From Tetragonia tetragonoides (taxonomy: Eukaryota > Streptophyta > Magnoliopsida > Caryophyllales > Aizoaceae): DNA of 64,000 bases. This document shows, piece after piece, positions 46,770-61,309 of this stretch (position 1 is the first letter of the stretch; each line of letters opens with the position of its first letter). The position numbers were made by a program, and so were the translations under genes. The stretch is taken from contig CM076147.1 of assembly GCA_038025085.1 (NCBI GenBank), positions 44,228,766 to 44,292,765 on the forward strand. Reading direction: 5' to 3'. The notes below the pieces were generated by a model, which saw only the letters and a list, made by a program, of their open reading frames with translations, was not told where the DNA came from and did no database searches.

Positions 46770-49697
46770 TGTTGGGAAAAACTACGGTATTTACCTACAA
46801 TCACAACAACAGATAATCGGAAAAATAAAGTGCAAGAACCCAAAATCAACACAAACAATTTTACGTGGAAAACCCCTCTCAGTTAGGGGAAAAACCACGG
46901 TGCGGACCTCCACGCACTAAACAATAATCCACTATGATAATCAAGAGTACAAAGGCAACACTCACAAGATCAAGCAACAAGTAAACAAACTATCTTTGGT
47001 ACTAGTACAAATTGATAAACTCTAACTCAATTTGGTACTCCCACAAAACCAAAGATACACCCACAAATACCTGCCGATGACCGATCCGAATACTCTAATT
47101 ATCTTCACCCGAACAAACCGAATCAACCGTAAACTGGAACAAACCTCTTTAGAGAAATACTCAATTTCTCTCACACTTTGTTTGTCTCTCACTCACTTGG
47201 CTCTCCCTTCTTTCGTTTTGTTTGGGCTTCCTTTTACTGCCAAACTCAATCACTCGGCCATTTCAAAAACAAAGGGCTTGCCCCTTTTATATTCAATCAT
47301 CAACAACTAAAGAAGACCAAAAGGCTAAGACCTTTTGTTTCCCAATCATCAACTAAAGAAAACCAAAAGGCTTCAGCCTTTTTGTTTTCCCAACTTTTTA
47401 ACTTCCTTTTTTCTTTTTTCTTTTTTTTTTTCTTTTTCTTTTTGTTCTATTTTATTTTCTTTACAAAACTAAAATAAAATAAAACACAACTAAATATTAT
47501 TTGGTATTTGGGGCGTTACCTCAACAAATCCTCCCTCGACCCAAATCACCAAATACTTCCACATTGTCCGAGAAACGGACCTTCTTCTTGGCCTTGCTCC
47601 TCCCTACGCAATGACCCTCAACATAGCACAAGTTGTTCTCCGCCTTCTTTCCTTGCACAATCAAAGTAGCACCACGATACACTTTGCACCACCTTCCCGT
47701 ACCAATGTATCTACACCCTTGCGATGTCAACTCACCCAACGAAATCACGTTAACACGAGCATCAGGTACATACTTCACATTGTGGAAAGTTCTAGTCACA
47801 CCACCATGGAGCTCAATTCGGATGCTACCCATCCCTTTCACCTTCAACTTACCACTCCCCATGTTGATGTCACCATACTCACCATCTTGGCACAAAGTAT
47901 CAAACATAGCATGGTTTCTACAAATGTGAACCGAAGCGCCGGAGTCCAACACCCAACTCTCTTGGCTTTCCTTCCCCTCATTGTTACTAGCCAAGAACAA
48001 CTCCTTATTACCATCACAAGACATAATTATATTAGAGGAACCGCTATCATCATCAATTTTGGTCTTACCCATCTCCTCTTGCAGCTGCTTGAAACTCTTC
48101 AAATCATCTCTCATTTTTGGGCAACGACTCTGAATATGACCTTTCTCACCACAATAGTAACACTCCACGCTACTAAAGTCTCTCGCGCGCGACTTCGACC
48201 TACTTCTCGGGCCACCACCTCTTCTCTCATGATTCCTCCCTCTTTCGGACACCTCCGCAGCTAGTACTCTATCTCCTCCATCACTAGGAGATACACCATC
48301 AACCTGCAACATCATCCGATCATTTTCTCTCAACACTGTCATTGCTTCATCTAGTGTAATATCTGTCCTCCCTACAAGTAATGTCTGCACAATTGGCCTG
48401 TAGGACTTAGGTAGTGAAGCCAACAATAACAATGCCTCCTCTTGATCGGAGATCTTCTCATCTGCATTTCTTAACTGACATACTAGCTGGTTAAAACTGT
48501 TAATGTGGTCCTGCAACGCTGTACCTTGCTCCATCTTTAGCTGGTACAACTCATATCTCAAACAAAGCTTGTTAGTCAGTGACTTTGATGCATATACACT
48601 CTGGAGCTTATCCAACAACTTCTTTGGTTCTGTCTCAGTCAAGTAATTATGCTTGATCTCCGGAGCCATAGCTAATCTAATAGTACTGACAGCTTTCTTC
48701 TTCTTCGATGTCCATTGGGCATCGGTCACCCCACTAGGCTTTGTCTCATCTAAAGCCTCATCTAAATTTTGTTGAACCAACAAATCCTCAACAGTACTCT
48801 TCCACACAGTAAAATTAATTTTACCATCAAACAAAGGGATTTCAAATTTGGGCACACTACCAGACATGTTACTTGCACAAAATAAATCCTCCTTCAACAA
48901 ATACAGTAATTTTTCCCACCACCGATCCTACAACCAAAAGCTCTGATACCACTGTTGGGGAAAACTACGGTATTTACCTACAATCACAACAACAGATAAT
49001 CGGAAAAATAAAGTGCAAGAACCCAAAATCAACACAAACAATTTTACGTGGAAAACCCGTCTCAATTAGGGGAAAAACCACGGTGCGGACCTCCACGCAC
49101 TAAACAATAATCCACTATGATAATCAAGAGTACAAAGGCAACACTCACAAGATCAAGCAACAAGTAAACAAACTATCTTTGGTACTAGTACAAATTGATA
49201 AACTCTAACTCAATTTGGTACTCCCACAAAACCAAAGATACACCCACAAATACCTGCCGATGACCGATCCGAATACTCTAATTATCTTCACCCGAACAAA
49301 CCGAATCAACCGTAAACTGGAACAAACCTCTTTAGAGAAATACTCAATTTCTCTCACACTTTGTTTGTCTCTCACTCACTTGGCTCTCCCTTCTTTCGTT
49401 TTGTTTGGGCTTCCTTTTACTGCCAAACTCAATCACTCGGCCATTTCAAAAACAAAGGGCTTGCCCCTTTTATATTCAATCATCAACAACTAAAGAAGAC
49501 CAAAAGGCTAAGACCTTTTGTTTCCCAATCATCAACTAAAGAAAACCAAAAGGCTTCAGCCTTTTTGTTTTCCCAACTTTTTAACTTCCTTTTTTTTTTT
49601 TTCTTTTTCTTTTTGTTCTATTTTATTTTCTTTACAAAACTAAAATAAAATAAAACACAACTAAATATTATTTGGTATTTGGGGCGTTACCTCAACA
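46770..49697 (-). mobile_element. Gag-only Copia-type element, unit 4
   Basis: LTRs 46770-47526 and 48953-49697. Target duplication CGAAC at 46765-46769 and 49698-49702. Its 5' LTR (48953-49697) has AAAGGCTTCAG, matching the 3' LTR, whereas the 5' LTRs in units 2 and 3 have AAAGACTTCAG. Confidence 0.93.
47521..48867 (-). CDS. Copia-type gag-protease protein, 448 aa (unit 4)
   Basis: Open, with the start ATG at 48867. Residue 44 is Pro as in unit 3, and Arg365 is replaced by Lys (HNVKYVPD), private to this copy. CCHC and DSGA motifs are intact. Confidence 0.9.
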   Translation of the reverse strand: MSGSVPKFEIPLFDGKINFTVWKSTVEDLLVQQNLDEALDETKPSGVTDAQWTSKKKKAVSTIRLAMAPEIKHNYLTETEPKKLLDKLQSVYASKSLTNKLCLRYELYQLKMEQGTALQDHINSFNQLVCQLRNADEKISDQEEALLLLASLPKSYRPIVQTLLVGRTDITLDEAMTVLRENDRMMLQVDGVSPSDGGDRVLAAEVSERGRNHERRGGGPRSRSKSRARDFSSVECYYCGEKGHIQSRCPKMRDDLKSFKQLQEEMGKTKIDDDSGSSNIIMSCDGNKELFLASNNEGKESQESWVLDSGASVHICRNHAMFDTLCQDGEYGDINMGSGKLKVKGMGSIRIELHGGVTRTFHNVKYVPDARVNVISLGELTSQGCRYIGTGRWCKVYRGATLIVQGKKAENNLCYVEGHCVGRSKAKKKVRFSDNVEVFGDLGRGRIC

Positions 49698-51243
49698 CGA
49701 ACCATAATCAACTCCGAATCCCACTAGGAACGAACTGTGATTTTCGTGTTCGATCTACACCTCCGACTAACTCGCCGGAAGCTTCATCCACTTGCCTGTG
49801 GAAGGCCCGGATAAAATCCTACTTACACCAAAGGCCTCAAAGTGACGAAGCTGTACCCATTGGGCTGGGCCATAATGACTTTGACCCATCGCAGCCCATA
49901 ACAAATGGGCTATTGGTACAAAACCCAACCTTTTGAATTTTAATGCATATGACGTGCATGCAATGATGAAAGTATCAAACAAATCATTACAGCAGGTAGT
50001 GTAGATTATCCATACGAAACCAGCTAAGATAACTTCATACAGCAACAACATAACAATACATTCATATAATGCACATATGCATATCCAGCCTCCATGAGAA
50101 GATAACACGTAAAGGATCCGAGTACAATCAACAAAAAGAATCTCATACGATTTGGTGTATAAACTACTTAACTTTTTTTTTTTCCAGTAATATATATCAA
50201 AAATATATATAAAACAATTTCATCTGTAGTGGAGATGCTCATACAATTGGATAACATTGTGTATAAACATTACGAATCCGGAGTATATATTAATGATAAA
50301 TCATGTCATTCAATATGATGCTACGTGAAACCTGACTACGTAAAAATTAAATGTTTAAAGTAAATTTATTTTTTATTTTATCATTATAGATTAATATCAT
50401 ATGTGTGACAACTCGTCAATAATCTAACAACATAATAATGCTTAAAGTGTGTGTTTCCTTGTTTATCTAGATTTTATGAAAATAACTCAAAATTGTTCAC
50501 TCAATAATAACAAAAGTGAAAGTTTTATCACTACCTATTGCAATAGTGCCAATAACACCTAAATTTGATTCTAGAAGAAATGCAAAGTCCATCTCAATCA
50601 CGGTTGGAGAACTATAACCAAATCTTTAACTAACGGCTCGTACAACTAATTAACAGTATTAGTAGATAAGTTAATTCGAATATGCATGTCTATAACCGTC
50701 CAGTTAAGTAGAAGATCAGAAAAAGATATTCAATTTTTATATATTTTTTTGGTGCAGATCGAGATCTTCAATATGATATACACAAAAACTTTTATAAGAC
50801 GGTCTTTTTGTAACTTTTGGTGAGACGGGAGTCACTTTTTAGTGAAACATTGGTCACTACTCACCATAAGGGACCCCTATATTTTTAAAAAGTGACCCCA
50901 ATTTTTTGTAAGTTGGTGTCACATCAGACTTGATGATATAATATAATGGTCTTTGCGACAAATTATTAAGCCACGTAGTTGGATCATTACTTTGATATTA
51001 TGGGAATCATTGAAATTGTTTTTATAATGAGATTTGCTTAGCTAGTATTTAAATGATATTCTAAAAGTAGCAATCAATACAAGTAGTGGAGTAGCACCAA
51101 AGTAATAATTAAGAAAAGGAAAGAAGCTTATACTATTAGCTAATGCTAAACCCATAAATACATACACGTACAACTAACTATAAATAGTAGTAAATACCAT
51201 CTGATCCTGATCAACCAGTTCAGGTCATAAAACCCCAACAAAT

Positions 51244-51285
<42 letters not shown>

Positions 51286-51346
51286 CTATTCTATTAGTCT
51301 GCTAAAACCATCAGCTTACTGCCTAATAACTAGCTTGAATTTGAAT

Positions 51347-51664
51347 ATGAATATGAATAAGATGATGGGTGCACTATTAGTAGTTATGATGTTAATGACG
51401 ACGTTCCTGGCTACCAACGTCAACGGGCGTCATTTAGCTGACATTACTCCTACAACAACCAAAGGGAAGAAATCCGGCTTGTTGGAAGGATTATTAAAGG
51501 GATTATTAGGTCCCAGCAGCGGTCCCAGAAAACCAAAGATGCCCAGCAAGCCAACCCTGCTATCGAAGCCGAAGTTGCCGTTGGATGGCAGCGTTGGCGG
51601 CGGTCCCGCCACCAAGTTGAGTGGTTCAACCGACGGCCTCGCCACCAACGGTGGCAACAATTAA
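51347..51664 (+). CDS. Small secreted peptide precursor, 105 aa (unit 4)
   Basis: Same protein as in units 2 and 3. TATA box at 51178-51187. Confidence 0.7.
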   Translation: MNMNKMMGALLVVMMLMTTFLATNVNGRHLADITPTTTKGKKSGLLEGLLKGLLGPSSGPRKPKMPSKPTLLSKPKLPLDGSVGGGPATKLSGSTDGLATNGGNN

Positions 51665-52072
51665 TTAATTTTGGCCCATCCATCATCTCATGGCTGGTCG
51701 GTCAATATCGTTTGATGTGTGCAGTGTGCATGTATGGATTGTTTTTCTTCCTTTTACCTTTCATTTCCGGCCGGTTATTTCTTTTGTATGAAATTATTTG
51801 TTTTCTAATTCATGTTATATATATATATATATATAAGATTCCTATTATATTTCAAGCAACGATTTTGTTCTTTTTGCTTTATCATTAAAACTTGTAAGCC
51901 CTATATGAAAACGATAATGACTTGTTTTTCTTCTTCGGTCGATATTGGAAACAACTCTGTGTGGATTATCTCGCCGTCGATAATGGAAGTTGATCTTAAA
52001 CCAGCTCAGTCAAGGCAATATCCTCCAACCAATTCCAAGAAATAAACTCATATAAAGAAGATAATATCTCTT

Positions 52073-52523
52073 CTAAAATATATAAGACCAAGAGGACTTC
52101 ACAATTTCTCCTTGAGCTTCGCTATCACATTTATTTGTACAGTCTCCTGCCACCAGCATTCTGTAATAACCAGCTTCTGAAGCTGTCTTCAGGCCAAATG
52201 ACACTGCTAGGGCTTCTTCATGTTCTGGGTCGAACTGCCCATCACGCGCTGCACCTCGGCGCCACAATCCCTTCACAGTCACGAACGGTTTACCACTCCC
52301 CAACTCCCTATCTTCCCTGCATCTACATTGAGGTTCTAGCTACAAACCTGCAACACCTGACGAGCTCTGAACCACCAACCTGTCCAGCGCCATCCTGTAA
52401 TTTGTCAGAAAAGTCACAATTGAACCATAGAGATCCTCCTGTTGCTACTCCCTCTGTCCATACTGCATTCGACGACAGGCTTTCCATATTGTTCAAAAAG
52501 TAGCCAGAAAACAACCCAGACAT
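52073..52523 (-). pseudogene. RNase H-like relic, unit 4
   Basis: Same fragments as 15832-16282. Confidence 0.6.
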
Positions 52524-52861
52524 GTCATCTGTCTATACTGCAGTCGACAGCGAGCATTCCATAGAGGTTAAACCTGACATATATATAACCAAATAAAATA
52601 GTAAAATGTTTTTGACCATTGAGTGCGTGGTCGGGTCTCGGGTGGGTAAACCTTGAAGCATATCGTCGTGTCTACTTAAAATTAATCAAAACTTGTGTTT
52701 CTCAATAATAAAGAGTCTAACCGTAAAGGGCGAAAGTCAAATACAAGGAAGATAACAAAGCCTAAAATACGAGTCAGATCAAAGCTAAAGGCACCTAAGG
52801 AGGGCATAACCTCAAAACACCAATTATTTCATTCAATTCTTAAAGCTTGAGAGTATAGTTC

Positions 52862-53067
52862 TCAGCTAGAAATTGGGTACAGGATATTGGCTTCTTTATG
52901 GTTCATCCACTCGATCATACTTTTCAGAGGATCCTCCATTCGTTTTCTCGCGAATTCCATGATGAGTACAGCACATACACATAAGCCAAAAGGTCCAAAT
53001 AACCAATATATGACCTTCCTTTTTTTTGTCCCTGCCATAAAAGACCCCCGATCCTCCTTCAACTTCA
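52862..53067 (-). other. Possible small membrane-protein exon, unit 4
   Basis: Same open block and acceptor as 16621-16826. Confidence 0.3.
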
Positions 53068-53385
53068 CTACAGTCAGTCAGTCACCAACCTCATTTTTGA
53101 ATTTTTTTTCCAAGTAAAGTTAAATCTTCATTACTAACCTAAAATTTCTTAGCAATAAACCTACAACTTGTAGTCTTCATTAATTAGATAGGTGAGTGTA
53201 GCCAATTTGGCAACCCTTAGGTGTAGCCAAGAAATTGCCCGGTTAAGGTGCATGCGGTCTTAATCTTAATAAGCAATGAAGCTACTCCTTTTGCTCCCCC
53301 CTCTTTTTAAGAGTATCTGTTGACAAGTTGCAAAAGAGTTGGCTTAGGCGCCTACAATTCTACATTTGAAATTAGATATTTTTTT

Positions 53386-56300
53386 GGGATTTTCTCTATG
53401 GTGTCCCTGTGTTCCTAAAAATTCTCTAGAATACTATTTTCAATGTTTTTTTCTCCACGGTGCCCGACAATAATTTTTCCATCTTAACCGTAACCAGCCG
53501 TTTTAACTCTGTTAATCGAAATATGGGATTGACTAACTTACCCTTATTATTAAACGACATTCCTTTTTTTTTCCTCTCATTTAATCCCCCAAACCTCACT
53601 TTTTATGCCCTGGTCATCTGAAGCCCAATCTTTTCTCTCTTTTACGTGTCAGTTGCTTCCCTTCATCCATTGATGTTGAGTATAAACTATAACTTCCACT
53701 GCCACTCTCACAAAACCAGAAATTGAATTGCCCAATCGACTTTGATGTTCATGGGCGGCTGATTGGTTGTTGGTGAACTAGAAAAAATAAAAATTGAAGG
53801 TTTTGATGTGGAATATCAAAAGACTCAAGAATTTCAAGCGAGGGGAACAAGTATTGCATTTTGAAGGAAAAATCGACGCAAATTCGAGGTAAGTCCGATA
53901 ATTGAGTGATTTCTTTTACAAATTTCCTCTCTTACTGTTTATTATGGTTTTAGTTGGGTAATTTCATATATGGTGCTCTGTTATGATATAAGGTTTAAAA
54001 TTAGGGTTCAAAGTTTTGAATTTTTAGTATTTCAATTTTCAATTTATAATGCATTACTTTGTTTCATGATTGATTGACGTTTTTGGCTAAAATTATAGGT
54101 TTTAAAGTGTTTAGTGCTTATTTGGTGACACAAGTATTGGTCTATGTCATGCTCTGTTTAAAAAGATGTGGGGGCTGTTGAAGATGATATATTTACAATG
54201 CTTTGTTGTTTAAACTTCGTGATGAACACTAGGGCTAGAATTACTTGTTAATTTCATTTCTTTATATTGCTGAATGGATGAGAAAATTCTGAAATTGCAC
54301 TATGAAAATAGCAAGGATTATTGATGAGTTATCAGATGACTCTAATAATGAGTTTGTGCATAATGATGAAGATTTTTCACAAAATAATTATGATTTAGGT
54401 GAGAAAAAGCTCATTGATGATATGACTGAAGTGGTTGATCCATATGATCCTTATGCAAATTCCATTTTTAAGGCAGAGGGTGATGGTGATTACTTTGATA
54501 AGGTTTATATGAATGGTGAAATGTATGAGGATAAACAGTTTGGGACAATTACATTGAAGCAATGGAACATTTTCACAGACAGAGAGCATTTTAAGGATGT
54601 CTTGAAGGATTATTGCATTCAAGATGGGTTTTGTATTGTTGTTAGGAAGGCTGATAAACTGAGATATACTGCTGAATGTGATGCTGTTGGGTGTGAATGG
54701 AGGATCCATGCCAGTTGCCTCCCAGATACAAAGACTTGGGCCATCAAGTCCATTCAATGTCCAGACCACAAATGTGTTAGACTAAGAACTTATAACCCAT
54801 TAGCTGATAAAGTGTGGGTGGGTAAGAAACTAATGGAGTATATTAGGGCAAATCTTGATATAAAAGGCAAGTCATTGAATGCTTTGTTGTATAAGAGATA
54901 TGGCTTAAAGATGAGAACTTCATCATTGTACAAGATGAAAGCCTGGGCTTTGAATCAAATAAGGGGGGGACATGATGAATCTTATGGATATATACCTGCA
55001 TATGTTGAAATGATTAAGCAATCAAATCCTGGTTCAAAATCTTATCACACATACAAGGTGTTGGATACTCCTGAAAAGCCATTGCGGTTCAGAAGCATAT
55101 TTGTGTCATTTACTGCACAGTTTAATGGTGTCATAAAGGGTTGTAGAGGACTACTTGGTGTGGATAGTACACATTTGAAAGGTAATTATGGTGGAGTCTT
55201 GTTGACAGCAGTTGCATTGGATGGCAATAATGAACTCTTTCCTTTAGCTCATTGCATTGTGGATTGTGAATCCAAGAACTCATGGTCATATTTTTTTTGG
55301 CATCTACAAGACATCCTCAAAGATAGTGGAAGGGAAGATTGGACTATTATTTCTGATAGGCAAAAGGTACATCATTTTTATCACTTCTTTTCTTATGAAA
55401 CAACATATACATATATCATTTTCATCACTTCTTTTCTAATAAAAAAAAAAACAAAAAAAAAAAACATTTTCATCACTTATGTATGTTCATTTTATGTTTT
55501 ATTTTTTAGGCAGTTGAACCAGCTTTACAAGATGTGTGGCCTACAGTTGATAGAAGATATTGTTGCAGACATCTTGTGAAAAATTTCAAGAAGTCATACC
55601 CTGGTGTATTGATGCATAAGCTCTTTTGGAGAGCTTGTAGTGCATATTCTGAGTTCACTTTTAGGAAGACCATGGAGAGAATTCAAAAAGAGGCTGGTCT
55701 TGGTGCTATCAAGTGGTTGAAGGATCTTGGTGAGCAGTCTAAGTGGAGCAAATACAAGTTCAACCCAGGGTTGTCTTGTGATGAGAACACTTCCAACTTT
55801 GTTAGAGAGCTACAACAGCACATTAGGAGCCGATAGATATAATCCCGTCTTGACTTTGCTGGAAAGTAAAATGATTTTTAGCATGTATTTTTTTTTCTCA
55901 TACCCCATATTCAACGTACCTGTGTAACCCATGCTCTCATGTATGCTTAGGTGTTAGAAGGACCACTATGGTCAGATTAGCAACAAGGCAAAAGGCAGCT
56001 GAAAAGTGGGATGATAATGGAATATGTCCCAACATTATGAGGTACCTGAATGTGCTAATTAAAGACTCCAGAAGCTGTCATGTTTTCTCTTCAGCTGATG
56101 GGGAGTATGAGATTCAAGATGGAAGGTCTTACCTTCCCGTTTCATTGAACAACAGAACATGTTGTTGTGGCCAATGGCAAGTGTCCGACATACCATGCAG
56201 GCATGCTATTAGGGCAATCCACTATGAGAGGCACAACCCTGCTGACTATGTGAATGAATGGTTTTCAGTGAGGAGATACAAGTTGGCATATGGTATGAAC

Positions 56301-57339
56301 ATCAAGTCAATTCCTGACTATGAAAGGTGGCCACAGTATGATGTGCCCACTCTTGTTCCACCACCAATTAAAAGAGGCATCGGCAGACCTTCGAGAAACA
56401 GAAGACTGGAGGAAGGGGAAAAAAGGAAGGGGAAGAGGTCAACCACAGTTCAGTGTCAGAAATGCAAAGCTTTTGGGCATAATTCTAAAACTTGCAAGGG
56501 TGGTCTAACCAGAAAGGAAGCGCAAGCTCAGGTTGTCATGCCAATAAGAGTTGAGAAGAGAGTGAGACAGAGTAAGAGGAACAGGGAACAACGTGCCGAG
56601 ACATCATTACAAGTTGCTACGCCAGCACAAGATCTTACCCTATCTCAGACTCGTTGATTTATAAGTGTGATAAGAAATAACACAAATTATGATTACAAAC
56701 AGTAACTAGTATTTTGGACAGTTTCTTTTTTGGCAGTACAACTGGTATATTGAGGAGTATTTATTTGCACATCTGCTGTTTTAGGTTTAGTGATCAAGTT
56801 TGCTATATTGCAGTATCATTATGACTAGAGTACTCAACTTTACCCTTTTTAGAGTTATAATGAAACTCAGGTTCTTTATGAATGAAGCTATGACTATCTT
56901 TTGGAGTTTGAATATTTTAGAGATGACCCAAAAAAAAAAGTCATGAATATTTTTGTGCATGATAGCTGTGTAGGATGCAGTAGAGAAAATGAGGATGGGT
57001 TTGTATAATTGTATCCTTCTGATTTTGTAATCTTTAAAGGAGAGAGAAGAAATGGAGGTTGGAGTAGAGAAAACAGAGGATGGGTTTTAGAAGTGAGGAG
57101 GGGTAATGATTTTGTAAATTAAAAACATAATTTAAAAGGGAAAAATAAACCTTCATAAATTGGATGGGAAAGGACAAAAAAACGTATGTCAAGAGTGTTA
57201 ACCATAGACTAACGGCAATCACTAAATAATGGAACGGTGAAGACGCTAAAATAACTGTCGGGCACCATGAAGAAAAAAAAATTGAAAATAGTATTTTAGA
57301 GAATTTTTAGGAATAGAGGGGCACCATAGAGAAAATCCC
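53386..57339 (+). mobile_element. Complete MULE, unit 4
   Basis: Same ends, with the TATTTTTTT target duplication at 53377-53385 and 57340-57348. Confidence 0.93.
54302..56657 (+). pseudogene. MULE transposase, frameshifted, unit 4
   Basis: Exons 54302-55366, 55510-55865 and 55951-56657. Shares the exon 2 shift. Private changes are Asp29 to Asn and, near the C-terminus, Thr to Ala (ATPAQD). Confidence 0.88.
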
Positions 57340-57375
57340 TATTTTTTTTATTAAAAAATATAGACAAAGACAAAC

Positions 57376-57490
57376 CTTGTTAACTTTGAAACTAGCTCTA
57401 CTGATTCCACCAAGGAGCTTTATACGCTTCAGACAGCACGCATCCACCCTAAGTGCATTTCTTGGCACCAACTTCCAGTGTACAACTTGC
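57376..57490 (-). other. Possible orphan exon next to the MULE (unit 4 copy)
   Basis: Same block as 2965-3079. Confidence 0.35.
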
Positions 57491-58626
57491 CTGTCCAAAA
57501 AAGACAGTCATATAAGTGGAAAAAACAAGAAGCAAAAACTGATGTCAATTGTCAGGTAGACAATAAGAAGATAGAAATTCTACTCAATAACAATCCCTTT
57601 TGCCAACATGATCAACTAGAAGAAGTCATTTGTTAAATAATTTTTAATTTCTGAAACTCCATTTCTTTAATACTCTCTTAAGTAATATATCCGCCTTATG
57701 CCTAACAAATCAGTATTTCAATACTGACACAATCGTATATTCATTATTAATCATATCACATCAGTTTAATGCCCTTAACCCCTACCCATAAAACAAAAAA
57801 CAAAAAAAAGTATCTGATGGCTACCCAGAAATCATTAATTTATAAACATAATTCCTCAAGAATAAAAATTTCAATCATTTATGGGAGAAAATGAAATCAG
57901 GAACAAGTGGGTGACTGAGGATTGTTTACCCAGAATGGCTGCCCTGTTGGAAATATTCAAAAACGCAAACCTAAGTAACCTTATGATTAACTTTCTCTAG
58001 TCCCAAAAGGATCCAAGTAACCTAATACATCAAGTTTCAATCTTTCACAACACCCTTCCCCAACTCCGTCCAAACAAACAGAAATAAAGTCCACTTCAAC
58101 TAGCAACAATGCTAACTGACAAGTCAGGAACAAGTAGTTAGGGCAGGGTTTAATACCAATAAGGCAATAACTTGACAAAAATGAATCCATAAGGTTTTCA
58201 CGATCTGTGGTCAGAGCAAAATTAATAAACATGAACAAAGTAATATTCCCAAATTGGAATAGCTTGAATCAGAACCGGGAAGAAAAAATAAAGAGGGAGA
58301 ACAGAGGGAAATCTAGAGCTGGCAGCAAATAGGTCGTGGTGGGGGAGGAGGGTAGATAGGGAAGCTTCATTGGCAAATCTCATTACGGGCCACGGTAGGG
58401 CTAAATAATAAGAGTAAGCTGGTAAGTAGGCTAATTGTTTACAGAATGAAGCTTACTAAATGAAATGTATTTTATCATTTCAGGTTCTTGAATAGGCTGT
58501 GATCCCAAAGTGTTTCTTACAGTAAATGTACATTAACTGTTTTTGCAGTCTTTCATCAGCAAATGTTAACGAGAAGAAAAAAAAGAAAACAAAGAAACAA
58601 CAAGACAAATCATCGCAAAACTTAAG

Positions 58627-60394
58627 TTACCATGACAATTTTGTGAGATCCTCCGGTTCGTAATGGCAATCCTTTGGAAGTTTGTTGGACTCTGGCACTT
58701 TTTCGTAAGGAAGCAGCAAAGACGTGAGATAGTTTGGGGTTGTAAAAATATAAAAAATGTCTTCCTTCAAAGATGATGTGAACTCCATATTTGCTTCAGA
58801 CGCCTTTTGAGCTTTAGCTTTCTTAGCTGAGGCAGCTCACTGTCTTGTGCAATGTGCAGTAAAGACCTCAAAACCTAAGATTATTTCAATACCAAGTCAA
58901 CAGCTATATTAGAGAAAAGCACAACGCAATACAAATTAGTACCAGGCATTACCAAACTAACCCTTGATTTTCGATAACTACAGCAATCAGGCCCAGGCGC
59001 CTAGCCCATGCATTCCGACTTGACGTGGTTCCCATAACCCCAAACAAAAGAGACGCATGGCTATTACAATCAAAGCTGTAATACGTTTCAGGTCCACCGA
59101 ACATTAAGGGATCTTGCTCCTACAAGTCAAGAGGTCATGTGATCAAAATCTTACTGCTAGAAAAAAGAATTTAAAGACTTTGGTTTTGGTTATAAGCCAG
59201 AGTTATTAAAAGTAACACAGAAACTGCAATGTTGATACAACATCACCAATTTTTCATGTTATAACATATAAATACCTCATAATGATTTTGCATGTTAAGA
59301 TTTTGCAGATGATTGATGTTAAAGCCATCCCCATCAACATTTGTCTATTCGTTGCGATAAACTGAACATGAATTATCAAATTTATTATATGAACCATCAT
59401 CCAACTTAAATACCTTTCTCATCAGCCACATCACCGGTGCTCGTAAACTAGGGTCCCATATTCAGCAATCTGCTTCACGATAGCACTAAATGAGAGCATA
59501 AATCATTCTTAGTATGCACATTCATCAACATCTGTTCAATGCATTTTTCGACAGAAAAAAAAGAGAAAGAATTGACGACAGAAAAATAAAATGAGAAACC
59601 TCAATACAAATATCCATACTAACCTCCAGCAAAAGATCTGTCAATCAGATTGGAAGAATTATTATCAGTTGTGGAAGTTATGCACTTTGCTGGCACTTCT
59701 TAAGAATCAAAAAGCACCTGGCATTCTCCAGACACTCCAAGGTTGTTCAACAGGAAACCCTTAGCTCCATCCTCATAAAACTGCAGTTGTCTGATGAGTG
59801 ACGACACAGAGGATCTAATACTAATGCATCTGGATAACCATGGAAATGGAAATGGAAATGATAAATAATGGGGAAGAGAGAGGGGGAAACAGGAGTAGAG
59901 AGTTGAGCATCGATGTTTCATTACCATCAAACATTTTGACACTCAAAGCATCAAAGGGGGCTCCTGTGTTTACAAAGGTGATAACTGCATGAGAATGCAC
60001 CCACAAGTATAAATAACAAACACATCATATTGATTGATATTATACAATAACCATACCCCTAACAGGGATTGTCAGGGGATTATTGTTAAAAGACCCATGA
60101 AAAAGGAGAGAACGAAACCATTCAATGAATTGATGCCATCATTCTGTACATTCTTTCAGGCAAGATCCAGAAACTTGAGACGTATTTGACATTCAAATGC
60201 TTGGCACAGAAGACTGCGCATCCTCTTCTTTAATCAGTATGAAAATCAAATGTCACCAAAAAAATAAAAATAAAAATAAAATAAATCATCAGTATAAAAT
60301 AAAAGTGTTCAAAACACTAAGAAAATGGAATTACCAATACCTTTTGAAAGTTGGTCTCAGCATCTTCTGATGCTCCAACTTTGACAATCTCCAT
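58627..60394 (-). pseudogene. Gene A copy, unit 4
   Basis: Same blocks and breaks as the other copies. Confidence 0.45.
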
Positions 60395-61135
60395 TACACT
60401 TTGCTTTATTTTCTACACTTCACAAATGGACATGGTAATTTTAATTACTGAAACAAATTTCTGGTTAAAAATTAATTACAATATGAACAAATGTTCAATT
60501 TTGTGTTGATGACTTCCAATTTACTATCAGATGGTCACGTCAAATTGGTTGATAAGAACATACATAGTACAATGACTTCCAATTTGCAACAGCTTAAACT
60601 TAAACAGAGGTAAAACAAAAAAAAATTAAAGAAAACCAGCAATGAAATTGTTTAGAAATTAAGTTAAATTCAAATATCAGGAATTAAAGGTTAGGGTTAG
60701 ATGCCAAGAACCTAATTTTATCTTAGTTATATAATTGTAACTATCTGATATTCACATTTAAAGTGATTAATTTATATATATGAACATAATTCCCCAAACT
60801 ATAACAGCTTATGAGCATCAAAACGAGTAATTGCGAGTAAGAGAAAGAGAGAGAAATAAATTGAAGAGAGAGAGAGAGAGAGACTGACATGATTCGATTG
60901 AAGCCTGTTAGAAATCGAAAGCCTTGCTGAATTAGGGTTTCGGTTCCGCCATTTGAACCACCTTCAATCTTCAGACTTCAATTCTTCATCAGGAGAGAGA
61001 GAAACAGAGGAGAGAGAGCGCAAGAGAGGTTGATAAATGGACGGATGAGTGAATTATATATAGGGCTATTTTGTTTTTATCGGCGTGTGGTATACGCCGT
61101 CGTATTTACACGTTTTCACTTCAGCATAATTAACT

Positions 61136-61309
61136 AAACGCGTATTTCTTTCTTTTTCTTACTGTAAACGCGTTTTTCATTTATTCGTTTGACTATAGCG
61201 CGTTTTCTTTCTTGTTTTGACTGAGAAGCATTTTCGATTTTTTGTTTGACTATAACGTGTTTTTCTTTCTTGTGTTGACCAAAAAATGCGTTTTCTGAAC
61301 TGGTGACAG
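61136..61309. promoter_or_regulatory. W-box/CGCG minisatellite in A/B promoter, unit 4
   Basis: Carries the unit 2 states at both variable sites (AAACGCG and AAAAAATGCG). Confidence 0.65.
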
